Positions 16,270 to 24,413 are shown, counted from the first letter of the stretch. The stretch: DNA of 25,035 bases from Bacillota bacterium (GCA_023443025.1 JAEZWM010000053.1:1-25035), one strand, 5' to 3'. The notes: a model not told the origin generated them from the letters alone. Translations and numbers: made by a program.

Positions 16270-16725
16270 TCAATATTCTTCTTCAAGTTCCATCCACATT
16301 ATTAATGCATCTTCCCCATTATCTCTATAATAACCTTTACGAATCGCCGATGCTTCAAATCCATACTTTTCATAAAGACTAATCGCAACTTTATTATTTC
16401 TTCTCACTTCTAAAGTAATTCTGTTTACGCCTGAAGATGAAGATAGCGCAATCATATTTTTTAACAGTTCATTACCATAACCTTTTGATCTAAATTCCGG
16501 ATCGATTGCTATATTCATTACATGAGCTTCATTATCAACTATCCATAATCCATAATACCCAATAATAAAATCATCTAATTCCATTACTACATACTTAGAT
16601 AATTTATTATTAGTTATTTCCGTTAACAGGCTCTTTTTAGACCATGGCGTGGCAAATGAAGACTTTTCAATTTCATGAACTCTATTTATATCGTCGAGTT
16701 TCATACTTCTAAAGTTAATACCCAA
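16270..16725 (-). CDS. rimI: Ribosomal protein bS18-alanine N-acetyltransferase RimI
   Basis: A 151-residue GNAT acetyltransferase. The N-terminal FRSMKLDDINRVHEIEKSSF and PWSKKSL are RimI-like; the acetyl-CoA loop is FRSKGYGNELL, and LEVRRNNKVAISLYEKYGFE is the typical C-terminal part. In model bacteria RimI acetylates the N-terminus of ribosomal protein S18. The start is a TTG at 16725 with GGAAG upstream, extending slightly into the end of tsaB; an internal ATG seven codons later would remove the first strand of the fold. The tsaB-rimI-tsaD order is common in Firmicutes and supports the call. Substrate assignment is by family. Confidence 0.92.
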   Translation of the reverse strand: MGINFRSMKLDDINRVHEIEKSSFATPWSKKSLLTEITNNKLSKYVVMELDDFIIGYYGLWIVDNEAHVMNIAIDPEFRSKGYGNELLKNMIALSSSSGVNRITLEVRRNNKVAISLYEKYGFEASAIRKGYYRDNGEDALIMWMELEEEY

Positions 16726-16729
16726 AATT

Positions 16730-17419
16730 TCACTTCCTTTTTTCTAAATCCCTTTGGGCTTGTGATTTTCTTACATAATTTGGAAGAATATCTCTATAAT
16801 CCTCAGTTTCATTTAGTAAATACTTTTCATATGCTAAATCGCAAATAGATCTTGCTATCAAATTATTTAGTGATTTACTAACATAGCTAATATTTGATAT
16901 CTTATTTAGCAATTTCTCAGAGTCTTCAGTGTATTCCCCAACTACGGTAATTGAATCGTACTTACCAATTAGTCTTTTTACTAGCTCATCCATATAGTCC
17001 AGTTCATCTTTTTCAATTCTTACCAGTTTACCATTTTCTCTTTTAAAAATTCCATAATAAGTTCTCCCGCCTCTTGCATCTAGCAGAGAAAGGATAATTC
17101 CTTCTTTATTTATATTGTGAGCTAATGCTTCAAGCGTTGAGACAGCTACAACCGGTTTATTAAAAACCTGTGCAAAGGTCTTTACGGTTGTCATCCCTAT
17201 TCTTAAACCGGTAAATGATCCGGGTCCTACTCCTATCGCATATATATCTATATCCTTTAATTTTATACCTAGGTCATTAAGCAGTCTATTCACCATTGGT
17301 ACTAGTGATTCGCTATGAGTTTTTTCTTGATTTACATTATAATCTCCAATGATATTTCCATCTTCGGATATAGTGCATCCTGATACCATAATGGATGTAT
17401 CTATTGATAAGAGTTTCAT
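16730..17419 (-). CDS. tsaB: tRNA t6A biosynthesis protein TsaB
   Basis: Non-catalytic ASKHA-fold partner that binds TsaD and, with TsaE, forms the bacterial t6A complex. The 229 residues start MKLLSIDTS and show the diagnostic VGPGSFTGLRIGM near residue 65 and VAVSTLEALA. It lacks the iron-binding histidines of TsaD, as expected. The ATG follows AAGGAG. It is four bases from rimI; the 106 bases separating it from tsaE contain a TATAAT-like stretch and could carry a secondary promoter. Confidence 0.95.
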   Translation of the reverse strand: MKLLSIDTSIMVSGCTISEDGNIIGDYNVNQEKTHSESLVPMVNRLLNDLGIKLKDIDIYAIGVGPGSFTGLRIGMTTVKTFAQVFNKPVVAVSTLEALAHNINKEGIILSLLDARGGRTYYGIFKRENGKLVRIEKDELDYMDELVKRLIGKYDSITVVGEYTEDSEKLLNKISNISYVSKSLNNLIARSICDLAYEKYLLNETEDYRDILPNYVRKSQAQRDLEKRK

Positions 17420-17525
17420 ATTATTTCTCCTTTGGAATTGTTTAGTAATAAATCAAACTAAAATATAAGTATATTATAAATCCAGCTGATTTACATTTAA
17501 TAAATATCTGCATTTCACAGGATCT

Positions 17526-17948
17526 TTAAAAATCAATCCCTACAATTTCTACCAGCCTTTTGTTATCCTGTAAGTTCTTTATTGTTATTTCTATAAAATC
17601 TCTTGGAAGATAGGATTCTGCTTTTTCGGGCCATTCTATAAATGTAACTGAATCACTTGGATAGAAGTAATCTTCATATTCAAAACTTTCAATCTCTTCA
17701 GGAAACTCTAATCTATATAGATCCAGATGATTGATTTTCATATCACCGTTATAGATGTTTACAAGTGCAAATGTTGGAGATCCTGCTGGTTCTTCAACAT
17801 TTAGATTCTCAGAAATCATTTTTACCAAGGTGGTTTTTCCTGCACCTAGATCCCCTTTTAATAAATAAACTTGACCATTTTCAATTTTTTTAGTTAGTTT
17901 ATTAGCCAGATCTTTCATATCTTCTAAAGTATTTACTATTATCTCCAT
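17526..17948 (-). CDS. tsaE: tRNA t6A biosynthesis ATPase TsaE
   Basis: Small P-loop ATPase of the t6A machinery, needed for turnover of the TsaB-TsaD complex. The 140 residues contain Walker A KGDLGAGKTTLVK (about 31-43), switch SPTFALVN, HLDLYRL and FIEWPEKAE, all TsaE hallmarks. The ATG follows AAGGGG. It is the first gene of the tsaE-tsaB-rimI-tsaD-PHP operon, read from a good sigma-A promoter about 100 bases upstream. Confidence 0.96.
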   Translation of the reverse strand: MEIIVNTLEDMKDLANKLTKKIENGQVYLLKGDLGAGKTTLVKMISENLNVEEPAGSPTFALVNIYNGDMKINHLDLYRLEFPEEIESFEYEDYFYPSDSVTFIEWPEKAESYLPRDFIEITIKNLQDNKRLVEIVGIDF

Positions 17949-18049
17949 GTTTTCCCCTTACCATATTTAAATAGTTATTTATATTTTTAAATTCGTAATT
18001 TGTATTTGTAATAAAAAAGATTTTGTTTATAAAAACTCATACATAAATA

Positions 18050-18078
18050 ATTATATCAATTATATATAATTGTATCAA
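18050..18078 (-). promoter_or_regulatory. Predicted promoter of the tsaE operon
   Basis: On the minus strand TTGATA (18078-18073) and TATAAT (18055-18050) are separated by 17 bases. Transcription would begin near 18043, giving a leader of about 95 bases. It lies directly after the ribU terminator. Confidence 0.75.
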
Positions 18079-18136
18079 TGCAACTAAAAAAGAGTAGATC
18101 TTATAATTATAAAATCTACTCTTTTCGCTGCATTGT
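18076..18136 (-). terminator. Terminator of ribU
   Basis: AAAAGAGTAGAT pairs with ATCTACTCTTTT across an AT-rich palindromic centre, extended by an outer CAATGCA/TGCATTG stem, starting right after the ribU stop. On the minus strand the inner stem ends in TTTTTT. The outer arm overlaps the -35 box of the tsaE promoter. Confidence 0.85.
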
Positions 18137-18745
18137 TTATCGTTTTATAAAAGGTACAACTCTTTTATATAAGAGCATTGTAAGTATTGCGGTTAAGACT
18201 CCTTTAAGAAGATTAAAGGGTACAATTGCAAATAGCATTAATGTTTTGAAATCCGTAACAAGCGGGTTTACATTTTTTAACATATTGGCAAAGTCCTGCA
18301 TTGAAACGCCCATGATTTTTCCATAGAGCGGAAATATTACAAAATAATTGCTGATTGTTGCAATAACACTTAGAACTAAGACTCCAACAACAAGAGATAC
18401 AATTGCTGTCCTAAATGATTTTCTATTCTTGTAAATAAATCCTGCACTCATTACAAAGGCTGACGATACAATAACATTTGATAGTTCACCAACATAATAT
18501 GTGCTAGTTCCTTGGAATATGGTTTTTAAAAGTATTTTTATAAATACAACTAAAAAACCGGCAACCGGTCCCATTGCAAAGGAAGCAATTAATGCCGGCA
18601 TCTCGGATACGTCAATATCCATAAAAGGTGGTGCAAAAAATACAGGCATTCTTGCAAACATGAGTATGAATGCAATGACTCCCAAGAGTGAAACTATAAC
18701 CATTGTTCTGACATCAGTCAGTTTTCTTTCAGTGTGATAGTCCAT
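18137..18745 (-). CDS. ribU: ECF transporter S component for riboflavin (RibU-like)
   Basis: Membrane substrate-binding subunit that takes up riboflavin when joined to the shared ECF module (EcfT and two ATPases, encoded elsewhere). The 202 residues have about six hydrophobic segments (around 16-32, 46-70, 85-105, 110-135, 165-180 and 180-195) and a RibU-like N-terminal half, with a cytosolic ERKLTDVRTMV start and FMDIDVSEMPALIASFAMGPVAGF. The ATG follows AGGAGG. Specificity is strongly supported by the FMN riboswitch immediately upstream. It is alone between its riboswitch and terminator. Confidence 0.95.
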   Translation of the reverse strand: MDYHTERKLTDVRTMVIVSLLGVIAFILMFARMPVFFAPPFMDIDVSEMPALIASFAMGPVAGFLVVFIKILLKTIFQGTSTYYVGELSNVIVSSAFVMSAGFIYKNRKSFRTAIVSLVVGVLVLSVIATISNYFVIFPLYGKIMGVSMQDFANMLKNVNPLVTDFKTLMLFAIVPFNLLKGVLTAILTMLLYKRVVPFIKR

Positions 18746-18771
18746 TTTCTTTCCTCCTTATAATATAGGGG

Positions 18772-18798
18772 CAAAAAAATAACCCCTCTCCGGGGCTT
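18772..18798 (-). terminator. Riboswitch-controlled terminator
   Basis: On the minus strand AAGCCCC, GGAG and AGGGGTT form a hairpin followed by ATTTTTTT. It lies between the FMN aptamer and the ribU ribosome site, so it is the off state. A second hairpin, CCTTAT/ATAAGG (18799-18820), lies between it and the aptamer. Confidence 0.85.
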
Positions 18799-18821
18799 CC
18801 TTATTGTCCTACAAATAAGGT

Positions 18822-18928
18822 ATCTTCTTTCATCCAGACTATACTGTCGGTTTCGGAATTACACCGAATCAGCCATATGGCTCGCGGACTTTACCGCCGG
18901 TGAGGAATCTAACCTCGCCCTGAAGATG
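18822..18928 (-). ncRNA. FMN riboswitch (RFN element)
   Basis: The minus strand shows the RFN core: ATCTTCAGGGC at the 5' end, CACCGGCGGTAAAG, CCGCGAGCC, GATTCGGTGTAATTCCGAA, ACCGACAGTATAGTCTGGAT and the closing GAAAGAAGAT. These are the invariant segments of the FMN aptamer. When FMN is plentiful the downstream terminator should form and ribU expression fall. Confidence 0.97.
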
Positions 18929-18933
18929 TTTTA

Positions 18934-18962
18934 ATTATAACATATAAAGTATTTTATTACAA
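18934..18962 (-). promoter_or_regulatory. Predicted promoter of the riboswitch-ribU unit
   Basis: On the minus strand TTGTAA (18962-18957) and TATAAT (18939-18934) are separated by 17 bases, placing the start a few bases before the aptamer. Confidence 0.7.
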
Positions 18963-18971
18963 ATCACACTT

Positions 18972-18999
18972 TTGAAATAAACTTTATAATTATTATATC
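18972..18999 (+). promoter_or_regulatory. Possible promoter reading into the inverted-repeat element
   Basis: TTGAAA (18972-18977) and TATATC (18994-18999) are 16 bases apart, so a plus-strand start near 19006 is possible, just before the folded element at 19029-19237. In such AT-rich DNA a chance match is easy. Confidence 0.3.
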
Positions 19000-19028
19000 T
19001 TACAATTTAATATCACATTATAATAATA

Positions 19029-19237
19029 AAGTGATGAAGATGGCAGGTTTGGGTTTTGAACCTTGCTTATTTTATAATCATACCTGGGGTTGTCATTTGA
19101 AATACAATTTGGGAATGCACTTGGATTGCATCATCAATAATTAACTCCCAAATACATAAATTAAAGCATTGGTCTCAATAACATAATAGATTCCGGGGGG
19201 AATATTATAAAACCCAAACCTGGCAACCTCATCATTA
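19029..19237. repeat. ~210-bp element with long terminal inverted repeat and internal hairpins
   Basis: The ends form a long inverted repeat: 19033-19057 against 19209-19233 matches at about 22 of 25 positions, including 14 in a row (CAGGTTTGGGTTTT and complement), and fainter pairing goes further out. Inside are several separate hairpins: TGTcATTTG/AAATACA (about 19091-19106), ATTTGGGA/TCCCAAAT (19107-19153) holding a nested ATGCA/TGCAT, and ATTCC-GGGG-GGAAT (19190-19203). A competing stem AGGTT/AACCT exists at the left end. No open frame fits. It could be a multibranched RNA or a miniature inverted-repeat transposable element. Confidence 0.75.
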
Positions 19238-19240
19238 TTG

Positions 19241-19851
19241 ATATAGAAAGCTGAATTTTTATTTCCTAATTTCTTTATTAATTAAATTATAATACTTTAT
19301 GATTGAATATGTCTATACTAATCTTATTCTAACATCACTTACTTCAGGACTTTAAGTTGAATAATAAAGAATTAAATTCAACTTAAATAAAAAATGATAG
19401 TTATATGACACTTAATTTGCATGAACTAAGATTCAAGAAATCTATTATTCAATATTATACTTGCTCATGTATTACGTTATTGTAATATATAAGGTTATTG
19501 CTAGTATCAATAATCTTAACTAGATGATTCTAACATCGCACTTGATTTTTTATATTCATGTTTTTTTCAAGCAGTTGTTTTATAGATTATGTTATCTAAT
19601 TTATCTATGTATTTTAATTGCTGATAGATATATCTTTTGTTATAATATAGATAAATAGATAAAAGGGTATTTATTGGCTATCAGTTTTATGCTAATTTTA
19701 CTATCAAATTTCAACTATCATAATAGAGTATAATTTTAATAAGATGATTTTGATAATTTATCGATGCAATTTTCATGATTTTATTTTGTCAAGTTGATTG
19801 TAGTAAACGAAAGTCTTTTATTTCTGTAACAAATAAAAAAGAGGTGTTCAG
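19241..19851. other. AT-rich intergenic region before the orphan HTH gene
   Basis: I see no gene here. It contains a 12-bp perfect inverted repeat TTTAAGTTGAAT/ATTCAACTTAAA (19351-19362, 19376-19387), a smaller hairpin ATTAC/GTAAT (19471-19486), CTGATAG/CTATCAG at 19621-19627 and 19678-19684, and a short imperfect direct repeat ATTCTAACATC-(GC)-ACTT at 19326 and 19527. Confidence 0.5.
19618..19646 (+). promoter_or_regulatory. Candidate promoter of the orphan HTH gene
   Basis: TTGCTG and TATAAT are 17 bases apart, with a TGn extension before the -10 box (TGTTATAAT). This would give a leader of roughly 200 bases. Another TATAAT at 19729-19734 lacks a good -35. Confidence 0.4.
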
Positions 19852-21297
19852 ATGAACTATGCTACTACACTAAAAAAACTGATTGACCTTTCCGGTTTAA
19901 CTGCAAAGTATATAGCAAATTATATAGGATACGATAATTCTTATGTAAGTAAATGGACAACAGGCAAGAATATTCCTTCACCAAAAATGCACTACTATAT
20001 TAACTCCAGACTGTCCGAATTATTTGCAGGATCTATTCATGGCGAGAAATCAATTGATAGTCTTTCTGAGTTGTTCGAAAGAAAAGTGCTATTAATTTCT
20101 AAAGATCTCGTACGCACCTACATACTTAGATTATTACAAGATTCATACTTTGTTTCAGCAAATGAGTTTGACCTGAATGAACTAGTTATAAAGGATAGAG
20201 ATGTCTTTATTGAGTGGGATGAAATTTTGGAAGGTATCAGAAATATACTAAATACCGCTTTAGTCAAATCAAGTAATGAAATCAGAATTTTAACTACAAA
20301 TCCAATGAACTTTAATGCCATAGTTAAAAATGATATACATAGTATTTTTTATATTACCAGAGATATTCCTGTTAAATACAATGTTATTATCGATGACAGT
20401 AGGGTTGTTGAAAATATAGAATCTCTGGAAGCAGGTATTTTAATGATACTGCAATTTGGAATCTATGATATGGAAGTAGTTTTGGTTCCGGAAAAAGTTG
20501 ATAATACACTAATTATTATAGAAAATGAAGTTGCTCTACTCTTTGAATATATTGAAAATACATTCCCGAAAGTCATGACCTCAACTACAGACAATAGAAT
20601 TGTAGAGGCATACGCCAGTTCCTACAATAACATTGTTAAGAACTCAAAGACGATTATAAAATCTTCAAAAAGTTATGCTACTGAGTTTGACACCGTTCGG
20701 AGGATGGTTCTTCCCGGTAACGAAGTTTTTATATATTCATCATTCCTTAGTGGATTGCTGTTACCGGATAATCTTGCAAACCACCTTTTTAATAAACATA
20801 AAATACCAAAGAGTATTATCAATCATTATTATGAACACAAGAAACTCTATCATATATTATTTGAGAACACTAATGTAAAATTTGTTTTTTCTGAGGATAT
20901 GCTCCATGAGATTATACTCTCTCGTAAAATAGATTTCTGCGGTAAAATCATAACCCTTACTGCTGATGAAATGAAGATATACATAGAGGAATTTAGATCT
21001 TACCTTATGAAATTGGATCAAATTGAATTCTTCTATTACCATCACAATAGAAAAGGACCTTTTCTTAAGTTTTCGGATAATAGAGTTACCGTTATAGCAG
21101 ACAAGAAAAACACGCTATTCGTTAGAGATTTGGAAGTATTAAGCGACTATTCTATGCGTAATATAGCTTTTGATCATCCCGAGATTTCAAATTACTTTTT
21201 TGAGCATCTCAAAAGTAATTATATAGATGTGCACTACAAAAAAATCACGCACAATGATGTCTGTGATATACTTGATCGATCGCTCTTGTTTTTATAA
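19852..21297 (+). CDS. HTH-domain protein with large uncharacterised C-terminal region
   Basis: A 481-residue protein I cannot place beyond its start. Residues ~5-60 look like a Cro/C1-type helix-turn-helix (LKKLIDLSGLTAKYIANYIG, then DNSYVSKWTTGKNIPSPKM). The other ~420 residues resemble no domain I know. They alternate charged helical and hydrophobic strand-like stretches (IILSRKIDFCGKIITLTADE, NTLFVRDLEVLSDYSM), with no signal peptide, membrane segment or obvious catalytic motif. The central part (RILTTNPMNFNAI, VKYNVIIDDSRVV, DMEVVLVPEKVDNTLIIIEN) loosely suggests an alpha/beta sensor fold; this is only an impression. AGAGGTG precedes the ATG. It stands alone with a long AT-rich upstream region and its own terminator, which fits an autonomous regulator. 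Confidence 0.85.
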   Translation: MNYATTLKKLIDLSGLTAKYIANYIGYDNSYVSKWTTGKNIPSPKMHYYINSRLSELFAGSIHGEKSIDSLSELFERKVLLISKDLVRTYILRLLQDSYFVSANEFDLNELVIKDRDVFIEWDEILEGIRNILNTALVKSSNEIRILTTNPMNFNAIVKNDIHSIFYITRDIPVKYNVIIDDSRVVENIESLEAGILMILQFGIYDMEVVLVPEKVDNTLIIIENEVALLFEYIENTFPKVMTSTTDNRIVEAYASSYNNIVKNSKTIIKSSKSYATEFDTVRRMVLPGNEVFIYSSFLSGLLLPDNLANHLFNKHKIPKSIINHYYEHKKLYHILFENTNVKFVFSEDMLHEIILSRKIDFCGKIITLTADEMKIYIEEFRSYLMKLDQIEFFYYHHNRKGPFLKFSDNRVTVIADKKNTLFVRDLEVLSDYSMRNIAFDHPEISNYFFEHLKSNYIDVHYKKITHNDVCDILDRSLLFL

Positions 21298-21301
21298 AAA
21301 A

Positions 21302-21338
21302 GTTCAGGTTTAAGCCATATGGCTAACCTGAATTTTTT
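21302..21338 (+). terminator. Terminator of the HTH gene
   Basis: TTCAGGTT pairs with AACCTGAA, and an inner AGCCAT/ATGGCT palindrome stacks on it with a two-base bulge, followed by TTTTTT. It begins a few bases after the stop codon. Confidence 0.92.
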
Positions 21339-21512
21339 ACTATTTAAGACTAATTTTCCGCAGATAGAATCGGTAATAAATAATATGAGATACAAATCTT
21401 TTTGTTAAAAGTAAAAAAACCAAACTATTTAAAATAAAACACAACCTTAAGATAGTAAAGTATGATATTTTTATAATACTATAAATAAAATTATCTATAC
21501 ATATTTTTCTAC

Positions 21513-21549
21513 TAAAAAAAGCTCAAGTATAAGCACTTGAGCTTTTTTC
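21513..21549 (-). terminator. Terminator of the metallophosphoesterase gene
   Basis: AGCTCAAGT (21520-21528) pairs with ACTTGAGCT (21535-21543) around a six-base loop, with A and T runs on either side, so it can work in both directions. It lies about ten bases beyond the stop codon. Confidence 0.9.
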
Positions 21550-21559
21550 TTAAATAATA

Positions 21560-24223
21560 TTATCTTACTCTTCCTACAGTATTTTCTCCACCGACAATTG
21601 TAATCTTATTAATCGACTTTTCTTTTAAAAAGTTATTTACATCTTTTATAGAGTTATTTGAATTAGTAAGAATTATAGGCATAATTTTGTTGTTAAGAAT
21701 TCCACTTGCAACAAGTGCATCCGCAAAAATTTCTCCTGAAGCTAGGATTATTTCAGTTTCTTGTGGAGTATACTCTTCATAAACTTTTAAAGCGGTTTTA
21801 TATCTATCATCTCCGGCTACTCTTTTAACCGTTTTGACAGAATCTTTAATCTCATTTTCAAGTTCGGTACTCACAGAATTTTTCCCACCTATAATTACAA
21901 CTTCCTCTACTTGTGATTCTTTAATAAATTTAATTAAATTGTCATTTTGAGAAGCGCTACCAAATACTATTGGTGCATTTTTTATAAATGATGGAGCTCC
22001 AGCTGAAAGTGCATCCGCAAATTTACTGTTATCTCCACTTACCAGTATTAAGCTATTAACTGAGCTAGATTTAATAACCGCATTTGCAACTTCTAATGCC
22101 GTTTCGTATCTATCTGATCCCGAAATTCTTTCTACTTTCATATCTTTAAGCTGCAATACTGCAGTTTCAGATACGGATTTTTCTCCACCAACTACTATTA
22201 CATTTTTTGCATTTAATCTTTTTATCTCATTAACTACGGATGCAGGAATGCTTTTTTCTGTAGTTAATAGTATTGGTGCACCATATAATTTAGATAAGGA
22301 TGCAGCAGCTAGTGAGTCAGCAAATACTTCTCCACTTACAAGAATAACATTATCAGATTTATCGTAATTATTTTTACTTACTTCGACAGAAGTTGCGTAC
22401 CTGTCATCTCCACTATATCTGATTGATGGAATAGCATCTTCATCATTTTTTACAATGCTAAAGCTGTCTATCATCTTTACTGTTCTTCTGCTACCAAGGT
22501 TACCCTCGATTTGATAAAGCTCAGTCTTCAATGAATTTCCATCAACTATATACTTAGCAAAGTTTTGCACAGTTGAGTCTCTGAAGTTCGAATGAGAATT
22601 ATTGAAACGTTCTGATTTTTGAGGTTGCTCACCATATGCAAATAGATTATTGTATTCTTTTACTAAATCTTCTGTTAGCCAGTTTAATCTTGGTCTTACT
22701 TTTTTAATATGCTCCAGACCTTTACTGTATATATCATCATATGCTTTTGTACCACCCGTATTAGGAAGAACAAATGTAGTACCTACAGGGTTTACTAAAG
22801 TTTCTATTCCATCAATCGTCTCCGGTGTATCTGCTATTTTAGCGTTAAATACGGACTCTTCCTTTGGTACATACGAAAGCGACTTAGTTCTGGACATTAC
22901 ATGGTCATGTCCTTGTAGTGCAATGTCTACGTCTAATTTATCGATTAACGCCATAAATTCATCTTTTACATTTTGTACATCAGTATCTTGAAGTGAGTGA
23001 TAACTCTTAGAATAGATTGGTTTGTGGTAGTTAAGAACAACCCATTTCGCACCATTTGCTCTTGCTTCTTTAATATCTTTTTCCATCCATGCAAGTTGCT
23101 CTTCACCCAGCGCTTTAACTGCTTCGTTTTTGTTGTCATTTGAGTTCAATACTACGAAATGTACTCCATTGTAATCAAATGAATAATATGAACCACCATC
23201 AATTGGTCCTTCAGCAGGTACATTGAAGTGATCATTAAACTTATTAAGCATTCTTTCGTTATAATTCAATGCGTACTCGTCATGGTTTCCTGATACAGGT
23301 GCAATAGTAGTTTTTAAGAAAGATTCTTTGGATTTTTCAAATAGATCAACCCATTCATCTTCAACTTCCGCTATCTCTACTATGTCTCCGGTATGAATAA
23401 CGAAATCAGCTTCCGGAGCAGTTTCTAATGCTCTTTTAATAGTATCTGCACCATAAGCAGCTTCATCGATTAGATTTTGATTCCAGTATGCATTTTGAGT
23501 ATCTGTATAATGAAGGAAAGTAAAAGCTTTTTCCTTTGTACTTGATGTTTTGAATGTACCTATTTCACTCTTACCACCTGACTCGCTCCCTACTTGATAG
23601 TAATAAACAGTGTCAGGAGTAAGTCCTGTAGCTTCAGCTTTATAGGAATATTCCGTAATTTTGTCAACATCTATACCAACTTTTTCGGTATCTTTATCTT
23701 TAATCTCAAATGTATGATCCCACTCTCCGGCTACTCTTCCCTCATCCGTGAAGTACCTTACTACCTCATTTGTTTCTTGATTAATAAGCTGGAATAAAAA
23801 GTAACCATCTTGATCTCTTTCGACATAATGCGATTTAACAGCTGAAGATACAGCAGAAAAAGCTTGTGGATTTGACATATCAGCATTCGTTGAAACCCAT
23901 ACATAAGATTCTAAATTATCACTTGTGAACCAGTTAAATGCCCTAGTTGTTTTCGTATCGTTTTTAAAAGTTGTCACGATTCTATTTGGGGCATTGTTTT
24001 TTTGGTACTCTTTTTTGGTTGGTTTTTCTACAGTGGAAAGCTCTACATCGGATAAACCAATCCCGTCCGTTCTATGGATTTTGGCATCTTTTTTTGCTAA
24101 TTCTTCATCAATTACTATGGTTTCATTTTGAGGAACCACATCTGATGCTATCGCCATATTAGTACTAAATAATACTTGAAGCGTTAATAATAACGCCATT
24201 AAAAATGAACTAAATCTTTTCAT
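21560..24223 (-). CDS. Secreted purple-acid-phosphatase-like metallophosphoesterase with three CWB2 repeats
   Basis: A surface-anchored calcineurin-like phosphoesterase of 887 residues. A signal peptide (1 to ~27, MALLLTLQVLF then AIAS) is followed by a fibronectin-like purple acid phosphatase N-domain (~75-230, ending TGLTPDTVYYYQVGSE). The catalytic domain (~232-590) has YTDTQ, HTGDIVE, SGNHDE, NYHKP and QGHDHV. The first metal motif is DTQ where DxH is usual, seen in many bacterial relatives. Three CWB2 repeats start near 600, 698 and 798 (RYSGDDRYATS, RISGSDRYETA, RVAGDDRYKTA). The last stops soon after TIVGGENTVG, slightly short. The ATG follows AGGAGG. Likely role: releasing phosphate from organic esters at the wall. 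No partner gene is adjacent. Confidence 0.92.
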   Translation of the reverse strand: MKRFSSFLMALLLTLQVLFSTNMAIASDVVPQNETIVIDEELAKKDAKIHRTDGIGLSDVELSTVEKPTKKEYQKNNAPNRIVTTFKNDTKTTRAFNWFTSDNLESYVWVSTNADMSNPQAFSAVSSAVKSHYVERDQDGYFLFQLINQETNEVVRYFTDEGRVAGEWDHTFEIKDKDTEKVGIDVDKITEYSYKAEATGLTPDTVYYYQVGSESGGKSEIGTFKTSSTKEKAFTFLHYTDTQNAYWNQNLIDEAAYGADTIKRALETAPEADFVIHTGDIVEIAEVEDEWVDLFEKSKESFLKTTIAPVSGNHDEYALNYNERMLNKFNDHFNVPAEGPIDGGSYYSFDYNGVHFVVLNSNDNKNEAVKALGEEQLAWMEKDIKEARANGAKWVVLNYHKPIYSKSYHSLQDTDVQNVKDEFMALIDKLDVDIALQGHDHVMSRTKSLSYVPKEESVFNAKIADTPETIDGIETLVNPVGTTFVLPNTGGTKAYDDIYSKGLEHIKKVRPRLNWLTEDLVKEYNNLFAYGEQPQKSERFNNSHSNFRDSTVQNFAKYIVDGNSLKTELYQIEGNLGSRRTVKMIDSFSIVKNDEDAIPSIRYSGDDRYATSVEVSKNNYDKSDNVILVSGEVFADSLAAASLSKLYGAPILLTTEKSIPASVVNEIKRLNAKNVIVVGGEKSVSETAVLQLKDMKVERISGSDRYETALEVANAVIKSSSVNSLILVSGDNSKFADALSAGAPSFIKNAPIVFGSASQNDNLIKFIKESQVEEVVIIGGKNSVSTELENEIKDSVKTVKRVAGDDRYKTALKVYEEYTPQETEIILASGEIFADALVASGILNNKIMPIILTNSNNSIKDVNNFLKEKSINKITIVGGENTVGRVR

Positions 24224-24324
24224 TAATCAATCCTCCTATATTTTTATGCTAGTAAAAGTTTAGCAGGACTGCATTAAACTCATATGAAATTCATGTAATT
24301 TTCGTTTATCTTAATTATTGACAT

Positions 24325-24413
24325 AAAAAAACTGGATAAGCAAAATGCCTATCCAGCTTACTTGGTCGGGGTGAACCGTTAACACTTAATATCCCCCGTT
24401 TAGTTGCTTAAGC
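24325..24413 (-). ncRNA. Candidate structured leader or small RNA ending in a terminator
   Basis: Read on the minus strand, an outer stem GCTTA/TAAGC encloses a GC stem CGGGG/CCCCG (24398-24394 with 24371-24367) with a 22-base interior containing GTTAACGGTTCAC. This runs directly into a strong terminator, CTGGATA/TATCCAG with inner GCA/TGC pairs and seven T residues (24356-24325). The unit lies about 100 bases upstream of the phosphoesterase start on the same strand. It matches none of the riboswitch classes whose consensus I know (FMN, TPP, SAM, c-di-GMP, purine, fluoride, preQ1). The terminator is clear; the functional fold is inferred. Confidence 0.55.

Noticed and set aside
19029..19240. 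Retron or hammerhead-type RNA
   Set aside because: No reverse transcriptase gene is nearby and the CTGATGA...GAAA hammerhead core is absent; the element is left unclassified.
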